Position numbers and translations under genes: made by a program. Positions 26,001 through 37,419 of a stretch of DNA of 64,000 bases are shown one piece after another (position 1 is the stretch's first letter; the number at the start of each line of letters is the position of its first letter). Source of the stretch: Stratiolaelaps scimitus (taxonomy: Eukaryota; Arthropoda; Arachnida; Mesostigmata; Laelapidae). A model generated the notes under the pieces. The model saw only the letters and a list, made by a program, of their open reading frames with translations. It had not been told where the DNA came from and ran no database searches. Where the stretch lies: assembly GCA_019614645.1 (NCBI GenBank), contig JABWDB010000004.1:3534001-3598000 (forward strand), read 5' to 3'.

Positions 26001-28205
26001 ACTTACATTTATTATGGTGAGAGAGTGAGAAAATGCCGAAGCCATCGGCTCAGCATTATCATCATTAGATTACTGTCGCCAATTCGTCTGGTCGGACAAT
26101 ACGGAAGCCAAGCCTGTTGTCGCTTCTGTTTGCATTGTTCCTTGTTGTTCTTAGCTGCTGGCCCGTAGAACGCCCTTAGGTCAGGTCTCTTTGAGCAGTT
26201 GGAGCTGTCGCTACGAATGATCACATGGTCGTCATGGAATAAGCTGCCCCTCGGATGACTGCCAGATTTTTCCGCACCATCACCAGTTGGCGATAATCGA
26301 TGACGAATCGGTAACGAACTAGAAGATTTCGGTCGAAAACACCTCTGTCATTTTTCGGCATTCAATCAGACGAAGTAATGAGGCTCCTTCAAAACATGCA
26401 TTTGCTAGTATTCTATATTGTTTCTATCCTAGAAAATAAGAGTATATATATATATAAATATATATAGATATATATACAAGGGCCAATGTGACCAAGAAGT
26501 ATATCGCTAATTATGTCACATTATATCTAAGTGGTGAAAAAAAGAGCACGTTTTTACTCGTTTTTCTACGTAACACGCTACATTCGACCGTATTTATTTT
26601 CCCCGAATACCCCCAAGCCTGCACCACCGAATCTCAACAAGACCCAACTCTGTACGTATGTTGTTGCGTAGAAGCCGGAAAATAACACTGGAACAGAAAC
26701 AGAAGGTATAGGGGGGGGGTGTCGGTCGGCCAAACGATGCGTTTCGGTTCGTCGAAGAATGACACCTACCAAAGTGTGTACAACATGAACATCTCGCTCA
26801 ACTGAAGCAGGACACAAACAAACAGGGTTAATGGAATACATGATGTTGACATACACTCACTCGAGCCTTTGCACCCATTTAGGTAGATCATCAGCTACTC
26901 GCGTAGGGTAGCAATGCGTCGCCATTGCCGGCGGCCATGTAACGGAGTTAGCCAGTTAGTCGGCCCCGACACACATCAGACAGCAGTGGGCACGGAATAT
27001 GGTGGAAGGGTGCTCGCTCGGATGGATCATTGACACAACACAGTCGAGATGGGACGATATGGACGTCCGTCGTCCACCTCACCTGACAACATCCAGATAT
27101 CAACAATATGACGTCAAGCTTGTGCCGTGAGAGCAGCGTTGGAAATGTGTCCTTGGCGTGATACGGCTATAAGAACTGCTCTGGTAGTATGCTACCGAAG
27201 ACGGCGCAGAGGCAGAGAAAGAGAGAGAGAGGAGAGCGAGAGATTGAGTAGAAATGCTTCCCAGTGCGACAGCTGCTACGACTGTTACCTACGTAAAGGA
27301 TGCTTTTGTAAGGCGTTCTTTCTTTTTAAAGGAGAGACAATGAGTTAGATTTGATGTTTACCGTTGGGGCATATAGATTGTTTTCTCGTTGCTCTGTTAT
27401 TCTTTTTACTCTGTGTACATTCGGCATTTGGTGACGGTCGATTTTGTAAGCATGCGCTACTTACTGTTTGGCGTAGAGCTACACGCGATTTTCCAAGTCG
27501 GGGAAATTTCGGGAAGACGGCGATTAGGAGGTGGAGTCAAATATATTTTATCTATTTTCTTCTCAATAGTAGTTCGCGTTGAACGCAACCACTTTGGACA
27601 TCTCATTGCCGGCCATCTTTTGCAGAGAATTCTTTGAAATATTTAGGTTTGATTTATCGATGTATCATATGCGTTTCATTAACGATCGCATTTGGCCGAA
27701 AAGGCTATGTTAGCGATTCTCGTAGAACAAACTCGAACATTTCACTGGTTACTATGTGAGTGACTTTGTTCTACATATAAATTAGATGTGAAAACATGAA
27801 AGAGCTAATTGAGTGTTTTTCCCCAATTTAAAGAGAAAATAGAATGGATCTCAATGATGGACAGTATTATTTTACATAGTTTGTGAACGCTTGAGGTCCA
27901 AGGTAGTAGAGGAAAATGCCACATTGCCGTGCATAATGCATCGGTCTTTAACCTTTAGAAAACGGAAAAAAGTTCACAAGTTTGACTCGGTGCGTTTTTC
28001 ACCTCGTCCATGGACGCAGCATCTACAAGAGGTTCCGTAGAACCATACCTTGTGGCCATCTCGCCTACACCCGTCCGTACAATTTGTCAACTACCCTAAC
28101 ACTGAAGGTGGGATTTCTTAGAAAATTCTTCTCCATTTGATCATCAACGGCGTCGGAGCAATGAACATTTAAAAATGCTCGAGTCCTACTTCAGGCATTT
28201 ATCGA
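23015..28205. other. Intergenic or intronic DNA with microsatellites
   Basis: No supported gene. It includes a (CT)n run near 23,632-23,650, a (TA)n near 23,813-23,826, an interrupted (TA)n at 24,857-24,888, a TA-rich run at 26,441-26,477 and a (GA)n run near 27,216-27,245. Open frames such as 24,254-24,607 (minus) and 27,127-27,348 (+, carrying an Arg/Glu low-complexity stretch) show no domain. Confidence 0.55.
24857..24888. repeat. (TA)n microsatellite with one phase break
   Basis: Two TA runs joined at TATTAT, about 32 bp in total. Confidence 0.9.
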
Positions 28206-28210
28206 TTTTG

Positions 28211-28590
28211 TAGAGGAGGAAATTTTCTTCAATCGCCCTTGACACCATCAGATACATTTCAATCTCCATAAACAGTGGGCCGATCCAGTGAAGGGTTGAC
28301 GTGGATTTATCGATACTAACGAATCGAAAGCGTACCGATAACTAATATAGTAACGTAGCAATTCACGTCCATCTGCTTTACGATGCTTTGTGTCTCCGAA
28401 GAGATAGGTCCCACCAGGAAAATTAGCGTACGGCATTAGCGCTGAATGACAACGGACACTTCGAAGGCACAGGACGTTGTGCATTGATGACTGCGTTGTG
28501 CAATGGGACAGAGGGGCTCGACAATCGTTCTTAAATCGCAAAACTGTCCGAAGTGATCTGGTGAAGCCTCCTGCCTTTGACAGATGAGAA
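28211..28590 (-). mobile_element. 3' end of a non-LTR retrotransposon (ORF2 C-terminus plus 3' UTR)
   Basis: On the minus strand, about 28,590 down to 28,310 reads as a decayed ORF2 C-terminal region: GGFTRSLRTVLRFKNDCRAP, then Cys/His residues (C..APLSHC....MHNVLC), then a tail TYLFGDTKHRKADGRELLRY. Jockey/R1/CR1-type ORF2 proteins end this way, with a Cys/His-rich region and then a basic 'LLFGdtk..k...ELL.y' tail. The 96 bp at 28,211-28,306 (TAGAGGAGGAAATTTTC... to GTGGAT on the + strand) are about 85% identical to the 3' end of the retroposon at 43,404-43,497, so they are a shared 3' tail. No poly(A) tail remains here. The match to a specific clade is inference; the shared repeat is directly visible. 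Confidence 0.5.
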
Positions 28591-28599
28591 TAGCGCTGG

Positions 28600-31400
28600 G
28601 CCTAGCAAAAAATAGCCTATGGAAGTAGTGTCTAGAAGCATCGGGGGTGACGCGTTTAGCAAGGGACGAAACTGTGAGGTGACGCTAGCCAGCCGGCTAA
28701 GGAGTTGCGAAAGGCCACTGATAGCACAGTAAGGCCGAACTCACTCTGAAGTCTGAAGTTGCTCATTCTGAAGTTACAATGCGTGAAATCTTCTCACATA
28801 GACACTACCTGACTACAACGCTGCAAACATTTCAGTGTGAATTCACCCCAAGATGCGTTTTCTCCTCACCCAATAGCGTTGGCTGAACCATGTTTTCCAT
28901 GCCTATAGTTAGCTGAATAGATTTATTAGCTGGAAGAAGATATACTATTTACAGAAGGTCATAGAATATATATCGAAGGTGGCTTGATCTCGCCTACTGT
29001 ATGCACGATACATGCAACCAATGTGTCATCAATGCAACTGCTCCTTCTGAATTCTGCGGTCTATCCTTGGCTAACTCCGAGATAAGTGTGTAGATATTTT
29101 TAAAAATATAGCCAACGCAACCACATATCTTATCTTGGACGTTCCAAACGAGCACACAAGACAGCGATAATTTCTTCGTCAAAGGAAGATGATTTTTCTT
29201 TGTAATTTTTTTGTCTTAAAATACACACTGCTATTTAAATTTGATTTAGAGATAGCGAGATAATAAAACATTTCCCAGAAGATTTTATGTATTCCGAACC
29301 CATCAAACGTTGGTCGGCCTCGCGGAGATTTGCACCTGGTATTTACCGGACAGAGTTCAATCACCGCCAGTTGCCTTTTTTTGACTGTTCGTCCCTGAAT
29401 TTTGAAACCTACACCACTTAGACTGAAATCCTTAAAATTTGACATAATACATAGATACTTCTAGTGGATAGATTAGTTCTCATGGTCGGGAGTACGAGCT
29501 TACGAGCGATAATTTCAACCTAATTCAGACCGCTTAGAATCCAATCAGGAAAACAAAAATTACAACAACAAATCCTCTTTACTAACCTTCAATGAAATGA
29601 TGGGGTGGCATTTTTACTGCTGACGATCACGAACGAGATGCTTGTTCAATGAACTAAGGCTGGTTGGAGGTGCACTACGTTTCTTGAGGACCTGAATTCT
29701 GGGCCATGATCAATTTTAATCATTACGTTTAGTCTAAGACCTGTTCCAAGGGAAAAATCCCCGCTCTTAGTAACATCTCGACTCGGATTTGAAATTCGCG
29801 TAAAAGTAGGAACGATGTAGCGAAATAAACGGTCACTCCAAAAGATTTCCTGAACTTCAATGACCGATGGATCTCGCGTCCAAGGCAGGAATCTCTACCT
29901 TTGTGTCAATCTTTCTCTATGAGCGATTACTGAGGCCCGGATTGGTTCGATTTGAAACCAGTACAATATCGATCGTGTTTTGTATTGAACGACGAACTTT
30001 ACCTATATTCGGGTCTACGCTACTCTTTAAAATGGAATACAAATATAAGGAAATGGGTATTTCTCATTGGCTTCTATCATAAACATCTGTATACCAAATG
30101 CCCGGTCATGTCAAGTGTGACAGTCGTGACATATACTAGACCTTTACTTCCAGTGTTACATTTTAGTTATCTTTTGCAAAAGACTGTCAGCGTGTTTATT
30201 ATGATATGCCAAAGGCATGCTAAAATCACAAAATCACAACATTTATTGTCACACTGTGTTTTGTAACCTGACATATAAAATACTGTCAGGGTATATAGTA
30301 CACGTTTCCAAATTACAATTTCACTGCACAGGTCTTGCATCATAGAAACCTAGCTACTCGTCTCATATGATCTCTAAAGTTTCTATGGGTATTTCCTTTC
30401 CCGAAAATTGGTTGCCTACAACTGCTTTGGAATAACATTCTGGATGACACCTGATGCAAGCTTTATCGTAGTATTAACCGCTGAAACCGCTGTGTTTGGC
30501 TCATCGTAATTCTCTATCCAACAAGTTCAGTGATAGAAGCCATGAAGTGCATGTCGGGTACGTCCGCGGATTCCGTGTGCTGCCCTATCATCTAACGCCT
30601 GCCACAGGGACTTAATTTCACGCACCGGTTCGCACCTTAGTAATTGTTTAAACGACCCTACGAGAAGGTGAACAAACGCTTCGGAGCGTCATCTCTCATC
30701 ACGAAAAGTAGTCAGTTTTACGAGCAATTAATTTTTTTTCTTGTATCATATTTAATTAATAAATTATAAATGAACGACATTGCATCGGGTCATTCGTCTA
30801 AAGCGCCCTGTGGAGGTCACGCTACAACGGGTGACAACACCGCAGACTTTTATTTCGAATCGATAGTGGTTGTAGTTGGCGTAAAATTGATATTCCGTGA
30901 CCCTGTTGTTGTGGCATGAGCATAACAAATGTGTAAAACAGTCCTAGAAAACCTAGATACATTCCAATGTGATCCATTTGCAAATGAAGGTTTGCAGTTA
31001 GAAAACAGAGGTTGATGGAGCTTTGCCGTCCGACCAACAATGTTAGTGGCGTAATGGAGTGGTGCCCTTCATTTGGCAAAACACGCACTACAAAGTGCAA
31101 TATTTCAGTGCAAACTCGCGTCCTCTGTAGACCTTACGACTTATAGTCTCAACAGAGCACGCAATTTTCAAGGGGAATTTTCGAAAGCATACGTCCTCAC
31201 GGATTACCCCGAAAATGAGGATCGCCGTTCAAGGAACAGTCAACATCACGAGCTCTTTGTGTAAGCTGTGCTGGTCGTGAGCACGCACTCGCTTGTTAAA
31301 TAGACCGGACCAAGGGTGTTAGTAGATACGCGCGGACTGCATATGCCCTCGTTACGCAAGAGCGGTACCATTTCAAGCCTTACCCCTCCGCCTCACCCGG
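28600..31400. other. Intergenic DNA upstream of the Ig gene
   Basis: No supported gene. An open frame at 29,952-30,266 (+) contains SCFVLNDELYLYSGL followed by WNTNIRKW, faintly kelch-like, but lacks the double Gly that defines kelch repeats. An AT-rich patch lies at 30,720-30,780. Confidence 0.5.
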
Positions 31401-31406
31401 TCCCAA

Positions 31407-31415
31407 CTATAAATA
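31407..31415 (+). promoter_or_regulatory. TATA box of the Ig-domain gene
   Basis: CTATAAATA is a near-consensus TATA box. A start site about 30 bp downstream (around 31,438-31,445) would give a 5' UTR of roughly 115 bases with no upstream ATG before the ATG at 31,557. The spacing makes it a credible core promoter. Confidence 0.65.
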
Positions 31416-31556
31416 CGTTGACAGTGTAGGCAAGTTACTAGTGGCGAACGAGTCGTGCCAGCGCCTGCCGCTTGTTGCCTTCCTGTGAATTTTCTGTACT
31501 TGCCACACGCTGAGGGTGACAGACAGATCATTAAAGACCCCTTGGACTGGAGAGCG

Positions 31557-32354
31557 ATGACGCTGTTGTTGCGAGTTGCCTTTTACAGTGTCGCAGCGTA
31601 TATTGGGACAGTCAGCGCCGGCACAGGAGATTGGGATGCCAGCTCAGATATCGTGACGAATGAACAGTATACCGATTTCGGCTTTCGGGGCGTGGTAGTC
31701 GATTCGATTAATAGAACGGCGGTTCTTCGTTGCTACTTTGAATGGCCTGTGCCCAGTTATTTTAATAGCGTGCAGTGGTTCAAAAAGGATCCATCCTACG
31801 GAATTTACTTGGACATCAAAAATGAGGGGAGATATAACATTACGAAAACTGATCGGAGCACCACATTGACGATCGACAAATGTGGTGTTGACTGCACTGG
31901 AGTATACATGTGTCGACATGAGGCTAAGGATGCTACCATTCGGGTAGTTATGTATCCGACTATCAATACTGCCGAGCATTTGAAGTATCGCTTTGAAGGC
32001 GATCTTCTCGCAATGGCGTGTTTAGCCTCTGGATCGCCCTCGCCAAGCGCGATCAGCTGGCTGAAAGATGGAAAGCCGCTTAGATTCGACCCATATCGAA
32101 TGGATATGCTGCCAATCGGCAACCTTAACAACGCCACCATTAAGATATACGATCTCACGACCGCAGATCAAGGAAGATATTCGTGTGTTGCGCATTCAAT
32201 GAACGTCACAAACTCGATGGATATCTACGTCCGAGTGAAAGAAAGATACACGTATCCCAGTGGCCGCATCTCCCCGGTGGGAGATGGCAGGAGTGCATCT
32301 TCGACGCGCCTTACCTCGTCCGAAAGTCCATCTCGTGGTGCATATCCACATTGA
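31557..32354 (+). CDS. Intronless two-Ig-domain secreted protein, basigin-like, membrane anchor lost
   Basis: Predicted 265-residue extracellular protein. Residues 1-21 form a signal peptide (hydrophobic LLLRVAFYSVAAYIGTVSA). Ig domain 1 spans about 45-132: C59, W74, and the DxGxYxC-type motif ending at C119, with two extra Cys at 109 and 113. Ig domain 2 spans about 135-225: C155, W168, D204-G206-Y208-C210. N-glycosylation sequons occur at N52, N94, N192 and N216. The end of domain 2 reads VRVKERY, which in basigin-family proteins leads straight into 'AALWPFLG' and the transmembrane helix. Here the frame continues as a Ser/Arg/Pro-rich tail instead, while TGG-CCG-CAT-CTC (32,261-32,272) in the neighbouring frame preserves a 'WPxL' echo. 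The start is the first ATG after the TATA box. The absence of introns across signal, both Ig domains and tail suggests a retrocopy. Alternatives: an ordinary gene whose coding exon ends earlier by splicing, or a recent pseudogene. Ig fold certain, basigin kinship moderate. Confidence 0.8.
   Translation: MTLLLRVAFYSVAAYIGTVSAGTGDWDASSDIVTNEQYTDFGFRGVVVDSINRTAVLRCYFEWPVPSYFNSVQWFKKDPSYGIYLDIKNEGRYNITKTDRSTTLTIDKCGVDCTGVYMCRHEAKDATIRVVMYPTINTAEHLKYRFEGDLLAMACLASGSPSPSAISWLKDGKPLRFDPYRMDMLPIGNLNNATIKIYDLTTADQGRYSCVAHSMNVTNSMDIYVRVKERYTYPSGRISPVGDGRSASSTRLTSSESPSRGAYPH
32261..32340 (+). pseudogene. Out-of-frame remnant of a basigin-type transmembrane segment
   Basis: One frame off the Ig reading frame this stretch reads QWPHLPGGRWQE, then CIFDAPYLVRKS. 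It aligns loosely with the basigin pattern 'LWPFLG...E', a hydrophobic stretch and a basic end. The overlapping third frame gives MAGVHLRRAL, echoing 'AEVLILCAI'. At least one frameshift and many substitutions have occurred, so no hydrophobic helix survives in the translated frame. The alignment was done by eye and is weaker than the Ig call. Confidence 0.4.
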
Positions 32355-32569
32355 AAATGAACGAAGCAGGATGAATGGTTCTTACCTCAGCACAACAACA
32401 ACAACAACGATGGACAAATTATCGGCAGTACTCAACTTCTGTTGCGGACACGCAAATAATGCAGCCTTTCATGTCTCCATATTGATCGCAGATTCGTGAT
32501 AGGCGTAAAGAAGCGGATGTTGAAATTACTAATATTACGAACACTCGTGGGAATCATGACAAGGCGTTT

Positions 32570-32575
32570 AATAAA
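32570..32575 (+). terminator. AATAAA polyadenylation signal of the Ig gene
   Basis: First canonical AATAAA after the stop at 32,354, giving a 3' UTR of about 235 bases. An (ACA)n run at about 32,391-32,408 lies in this UTR. Together with the TATA box it completes a compact single-exon transcription unit of about 1.15 kb. Confidence 0.5.
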
Positions 32576-32599
32576 CCTCGAAGAAGGCAACCATCCTTG

Positions 32600-35500
32600 A
32601 TTTATCTCGGAAGTGTCAGATTTATTCAAGTTTAGATTTGTGCCTGCTCCTCAGAAACATTAATCCTCTCTGGATTCGAGCAAATTTCCAGGTTTGCAAA
32701 CGTGCAACTCACCTGTTACTCTACGTGTTAAATTGCCATGCATTTACCTGGCAGATTACCAGGTTATCTGGCAAATTACTATGGAGCCTACTTAAATGGA
32801 AAATGCACATGGCTAATGGGTGGTTTAACATACATAATTGGAGAATCGAAACGGTTTGAATTGATTTCATACTTATATAACACAAAACAAAAGGAAGTGA
32901 ATTTGGTGAACTCGTTTTTGGCGTACCCATTGTGGCTTAATCAAAGGTGTGAAATTTGAGAATATATCGGTTATTTGAAAATTCGAGAATTTACACGAAT
33001 ACAAGTATTCTATTCGAGGTACTTTTGGTGGAGGGAATCATGAGACTGCCTGATGCACACATGCCTAAGCGGCCAAACTATAATATAAACCAGCCCTAGT
33101 TAGTAAAGCCTAGAGGGAAGGTAGAGTTCATTTGAAGTATCTCGCTGAAGGCGATACTGTGACAGTGTAGTCCAAAGTCATCGAATAGACTTCGCTGCCC
33201 ATCCTCGTTCAGTTAACAAAACAAAGCCCCATGTTTCGGCCCAGACGGAATGCAGATGATAGCAGTCACGTTATGGCGTTATGGCATGCTAAACTTGTAG
33301 TATGTGATCTGTAGATTGGAGCTGCTGCAGTAGATATTCCTGTGTAAATGAGCGATATAACTAAGAACGCAGTATTCCCAGTATCAACATACAGCTGCAT
33401 GTTTCGAAACCCATCGTTCTTCCTGCGTAAATCTCTCTCGACCTCTGCAAATGGAACTCTTGTAAGAAACCTCCACAATACTAACGGTAAGATTATCGCT
33501 GCAACACTGATCTAAAGCCAACGTATCCAAGGTGATAACAGCTGAAAGTGAGTAGATCTGTGTTCTGAGAGAATACATTTTATTAAAATTACAACAGCGC
33601 AAGGACATCCTATAACTACAATTTATAGTGCAAACAGTTATTTGAGAATAATTTGAATATTGATAGAAAAACAAATCGAACACAAATGTAATTGCTATCT
33701 AAAATGGGGCAATTAATTAGCAATAACGTGCCAACAAAATAATAGTGGTTAATCACTAGCTTGTGATTCTTATCTTGTATCTTTCGGTAATCTCTTTTTA
33801 TGTCTCGAGGAAATAGGATATGGATGTAGTCGTGAACATATGTGGACCATGATGTAAGCGTATTTAATCAGTCACACGGGACCACATCTTAATATCTCTA
33901 AATATACCATGACTCTATATGAAGGGTCGCGTATTCATAGTTGTGACTTTTGCAAAACAGGAAAAATTGGATAAATAATATTTTTAAGAATTTGCATCGT
34001 GGTTATCCTCGGTGGCACGGGCAACAAATAGCCCCAACACCATTACAATGTCCAAGACGTTAAATTATGCATGATCAACTAAGCAACTATTGAACGTGCC
34101 AACGAGAATGACGATACAGTCGTGATCATAGATTATCGCGTGCAACATTTGTTGAGAATCATTCGAGCTCGTTTAACAATGGCGTATATTTTTTAATACA
34201 TTAGAAGTTGTAGGAGTTCAAAGTCGTCCAGGGCGGAGACCTTGTCGATGTTCACCCATCGGATATTTGTATATCGATGGTGGGTAGCGGTTAGAGATTA
34301 CAGCGAGTTACAGATATCAGATCACTATACCCCGCTCTCGTGTAAGATTGTATGAAATGTATAAACCATTCGAGGCGGGGGTAGACTCCTAATATCAGTG
34401 TCTCTTCATATACTTCCAACAGTTGAAAATAACACGGTTGTTTCAGAGTTTACACATTGACAAAATGTTGATCCGGTCAGGAGGGCTAACTTGCATTGAG
34501 ATGAGTCTGAAGAGGTGGTCGACTAAAATGACCTTCAGAGCCCACCATAGTCTGGAATGGAGGTTGCATTACGACGCCGTATTTGAAATCGAAATGTGGA
34601 TCACGCGCAACGCGGTAGGCGGCACGTGGTCTTCACGGAAAGATTTCGCTCCGGCCTGTTTGAGACTTGCGACTTTCGTCACCGAGCTGCGTGCGAGTGT
34701 CACACAGCCACAAATCGGGCCCTCGAAAGACAGCAATATGCTGGATATGTGAGCCAGAAAACGATATAGTTTCAGAGGAGACATCGGCGTTATTCCGACT
34801 CACCAGTTTCCAAAGCCACGAACAAATTGAACGGACGACACTGTCCGAACTCGGAGTTCGTAGCCGGCGGCCTGTGAACTTCGATCTCTATGCACGATAT
34901 ATTTTCGCACCCATGCGTTTAAGTAAAGCTCTGTGCTGTTGTAACATTCTGGACCGAGTTCAAATTGCATTTAGCAACTGCGCACAGGTCGCGCTGATAT
35001 TCGGAGATATTTGAGACGTTATATGGCTGACATATATGGTATCGAAATAGTGAGTAAGATGTCAACCAAAAATTGAGCGAGGACTGAGTTGGTAAGTCTA
35101 GATGAACGTCATAGATACCTGCAAGCTGTAGCTCATAGGAGTGACGATCAAATTCGTACTGCATCCCAATGTTAAACACTCTCAGTCAGTTTGCAGAAGT
35201 CAGTTTGCGTCGCTGGACACAACCGTTGTTGAAATCCATTGTTTCGCTTTTGTCAATCGGGCTACGTTGATTCTCGAAGACAATACCTATAATGAACAAA
35301 AAATATCATGACAAGGATTTGTAACAGACTCCGCAAGAGCTCCTTCGCGCCGTGCGTAAAAGGTAATCCATAGTTGAGGTGATGTTGAGTCGTAGCTGGA
35401 TTGGTGCCTGAAAACACACATGTAGCAATGCCTCAATGACGACAAGCCGCAATGCTGTTGGACACGACATAGCATTTAAAACGCGAGAGTCTAGAAGAGC

Positions 35501-37010
35501 AACTTGCATTCTGCATAATCTCGAAGCTGTACTCTTTCCGCCGGGACCCGACTCGATTAGACTAAACCGATTCTGCGTGGCAAGTCGATTTCCATACGGG
35601 TGGACCAACGCATCAACGATGTGCTGATATATGGATATTCAACTACTGTGGGCGAACGTTAAATGAGTGAGAGAACATTTGCAGAGTTGTGACTAATTGT
35701 CAGAACATCAGTAAGCGGCGACAACTCTATAAAATAACTAGTAAAAGCGACTACACAAGGTAAAATAGTCTTTGGAGGTGAATATGGGTCTCGGTTTAAA
35801 GCGCAATCAAAGGGCTTGAGATTAAGAAATATTGCAAATCATCTGTATAATATATAGGGGAATCTTAAGATTCGAATGACGATGAGGCGTAATATGCAAT
35901 CAACGAAGACTGTGTGGACATTCATTCAATCCGGCTGTTAACTGCTTAACAATTCAATGGTGACTTCACTCTTTTTTAATCTGTCAATTTTAATATCAGT
36001 ATATTTTATGTTTTCTGCAGACGTCTAGATATGTTCGGATACCATGATCAAATATTATAGGTACAGCCTCCTAGCTTTGGAAATATTCCAAAGATTAAAA
36101 ACAAGTTTGAAAACAGAGGGTTTCAAGGATCATACTAATAATAATAATACTAAGAATGATAACAATGATAATGCAAATATTGACACTCAAATTGCGTTGT
36201 CGGATAGAACGAAGCGTAGGAAAATGGCGATACATGAACTATTTTTTGTAATCAAATAGTCTCCCTATGCTCGTCATGGCTGACCTTATATCCATACAGA
36301 ACAAGAGGAGACATCTAATCTTAAATATTGTGCAGTTGCCCAAATTACTGGGCTCTAGCGCAACCGAAGTAGGAGGCTTGAAAAACAACCGCATCCACTG
36401 CATCGACCATTGAATTGAACTGTCAGTAGTAATGCGCAATGTACATCTATGGAGTCGCTGAAAAGAGAGAGAGAGACACAGAGAGAGAACAATGTTGGCA
36501 TCTCCTCGCATTGATATTGAAGTATCGAACGGTTATTGAGGAACCTTGAGAGTGCACCCTTGATTTAAGGATCCTTCAATTTGCTTAATGACACTACATT
36601 TAGGGTGTAGATATCTTTAGATCATGCCTTGTTCTGGCAGAACTCGATAGGGTAACTCGCTAGATTACCCAAGCTAAACTACTATAAACAGAAGGAAATC
36701 GTCAGTGAGTTACTTGCAACAAACGATTTATTATTTATTCTCCCCTGCGTTGGCCTTTTGCGAGAATATTCTCAATCGGTTATCCCTGGCAGTACGCTTA
36801 TGAAAACAAACAGAACGAGACAAATAGACGAATTTTGTAGATGGATAAAACATAGAATAATTTAATTTTATTCACTGAAGCGATTTGTGCCACAGAACGA
36901 ATTGGCAACGCAACCACGTATTAAACCTTTGTAGCGCACAGCCTAGCTCACGCCGGCCTTTCAATTCATATCATTTTATGAAACCTTTGATAGAGCAGGA
37001 CACCACAATT
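32600..37010. other. Intergenic DNA, nothing recognised
   Basis: Open frames of 60-115 codons on both strands (33,384-33,683, 34,423-34,752, 34,667-35,014, 35,306-35,608) have no recognisable domain. No RNA gene or clear repeat was seen apart from a short (GA)n near 36,464-36,488. Confidence 0.55.
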
Positions 37011-37015
37011 GGGCG

Positions 37016-37417
37016 TTAGCCGTCAAGCAGCCGGCGGGCGACCTTGAGCGAACGTATAGCGAGACTGCCCTTCGAGGATTCACGGGTCAGAGGGTGCCAT
37101 TTAAAAAATTGAGACAACTTGTGGAATCTCCGTGAGAATACCACTGGGACGAATACTTTAAACTGGTCAAAGTTGTAACTGCATAAGACGGTTCCATTCC
37201 GGTCGTCCATACTCGTTGAGCAAACGAGACCGTAAAAACGGCGAAATTTTTTCATGCGTCCGGCTGAGTTCTCGCGTTCTTCATTTCCATACACCCCGCC
37301 CCCTTTGACTTCACAGTGTTTGTTATTGATGCTAGCGATCTCTTTTGTTGGTATATGCCACCCTGCCGCTTTGGGACCAGGCGAATGGCCATCAAATGAC
37401 CGCAAGGTCATGCACAT
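37016..37417 (-). CDS. Unrecognised 133-codon open frame
   Basis: A complete frame from a true ATG to a stop on the minus strand, longer than most chance frames in this window. The product is basic and soluble, with an aromatic patch (SYNFDQFKVFVPVVFSRRFH) and no signal peptide, membrane segment or family motif that I recognise. There is no clear TATA box, splice site or poly(A) signal around it. It may be a chance frame or a fragment of a decayed element. Confidence 0.15.
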   Translation of the reverse strand: MCMTLRSFDGHSPGPKAAGWHIPTKEIASINNKHCEVKGGGVYGNEERENSAGRMKKFRRFYGLVCSTSMDDRNGTVLCSYNFDQFKVFVPVVFSRRFHKLSQFFKWHPLTRESSKGSLAIRSLKVARRLLDG

Positions 37418-37419
37418 TA

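Noticed and set aside
29952..30266. Kelch-like frame (VLNDELYLYSGL ... WNTNIRKW)
   Set aside because: It lacks the Gly-Gly pair and no second repeat follows; a single weak motif is not enough.
30267..30290. CCTGACA ... TGTCAGG inverted repeat
   Set aside because: Arms are only 7 bp with a mismatched 10-bp spacer, within chance expectation for a window of this size.
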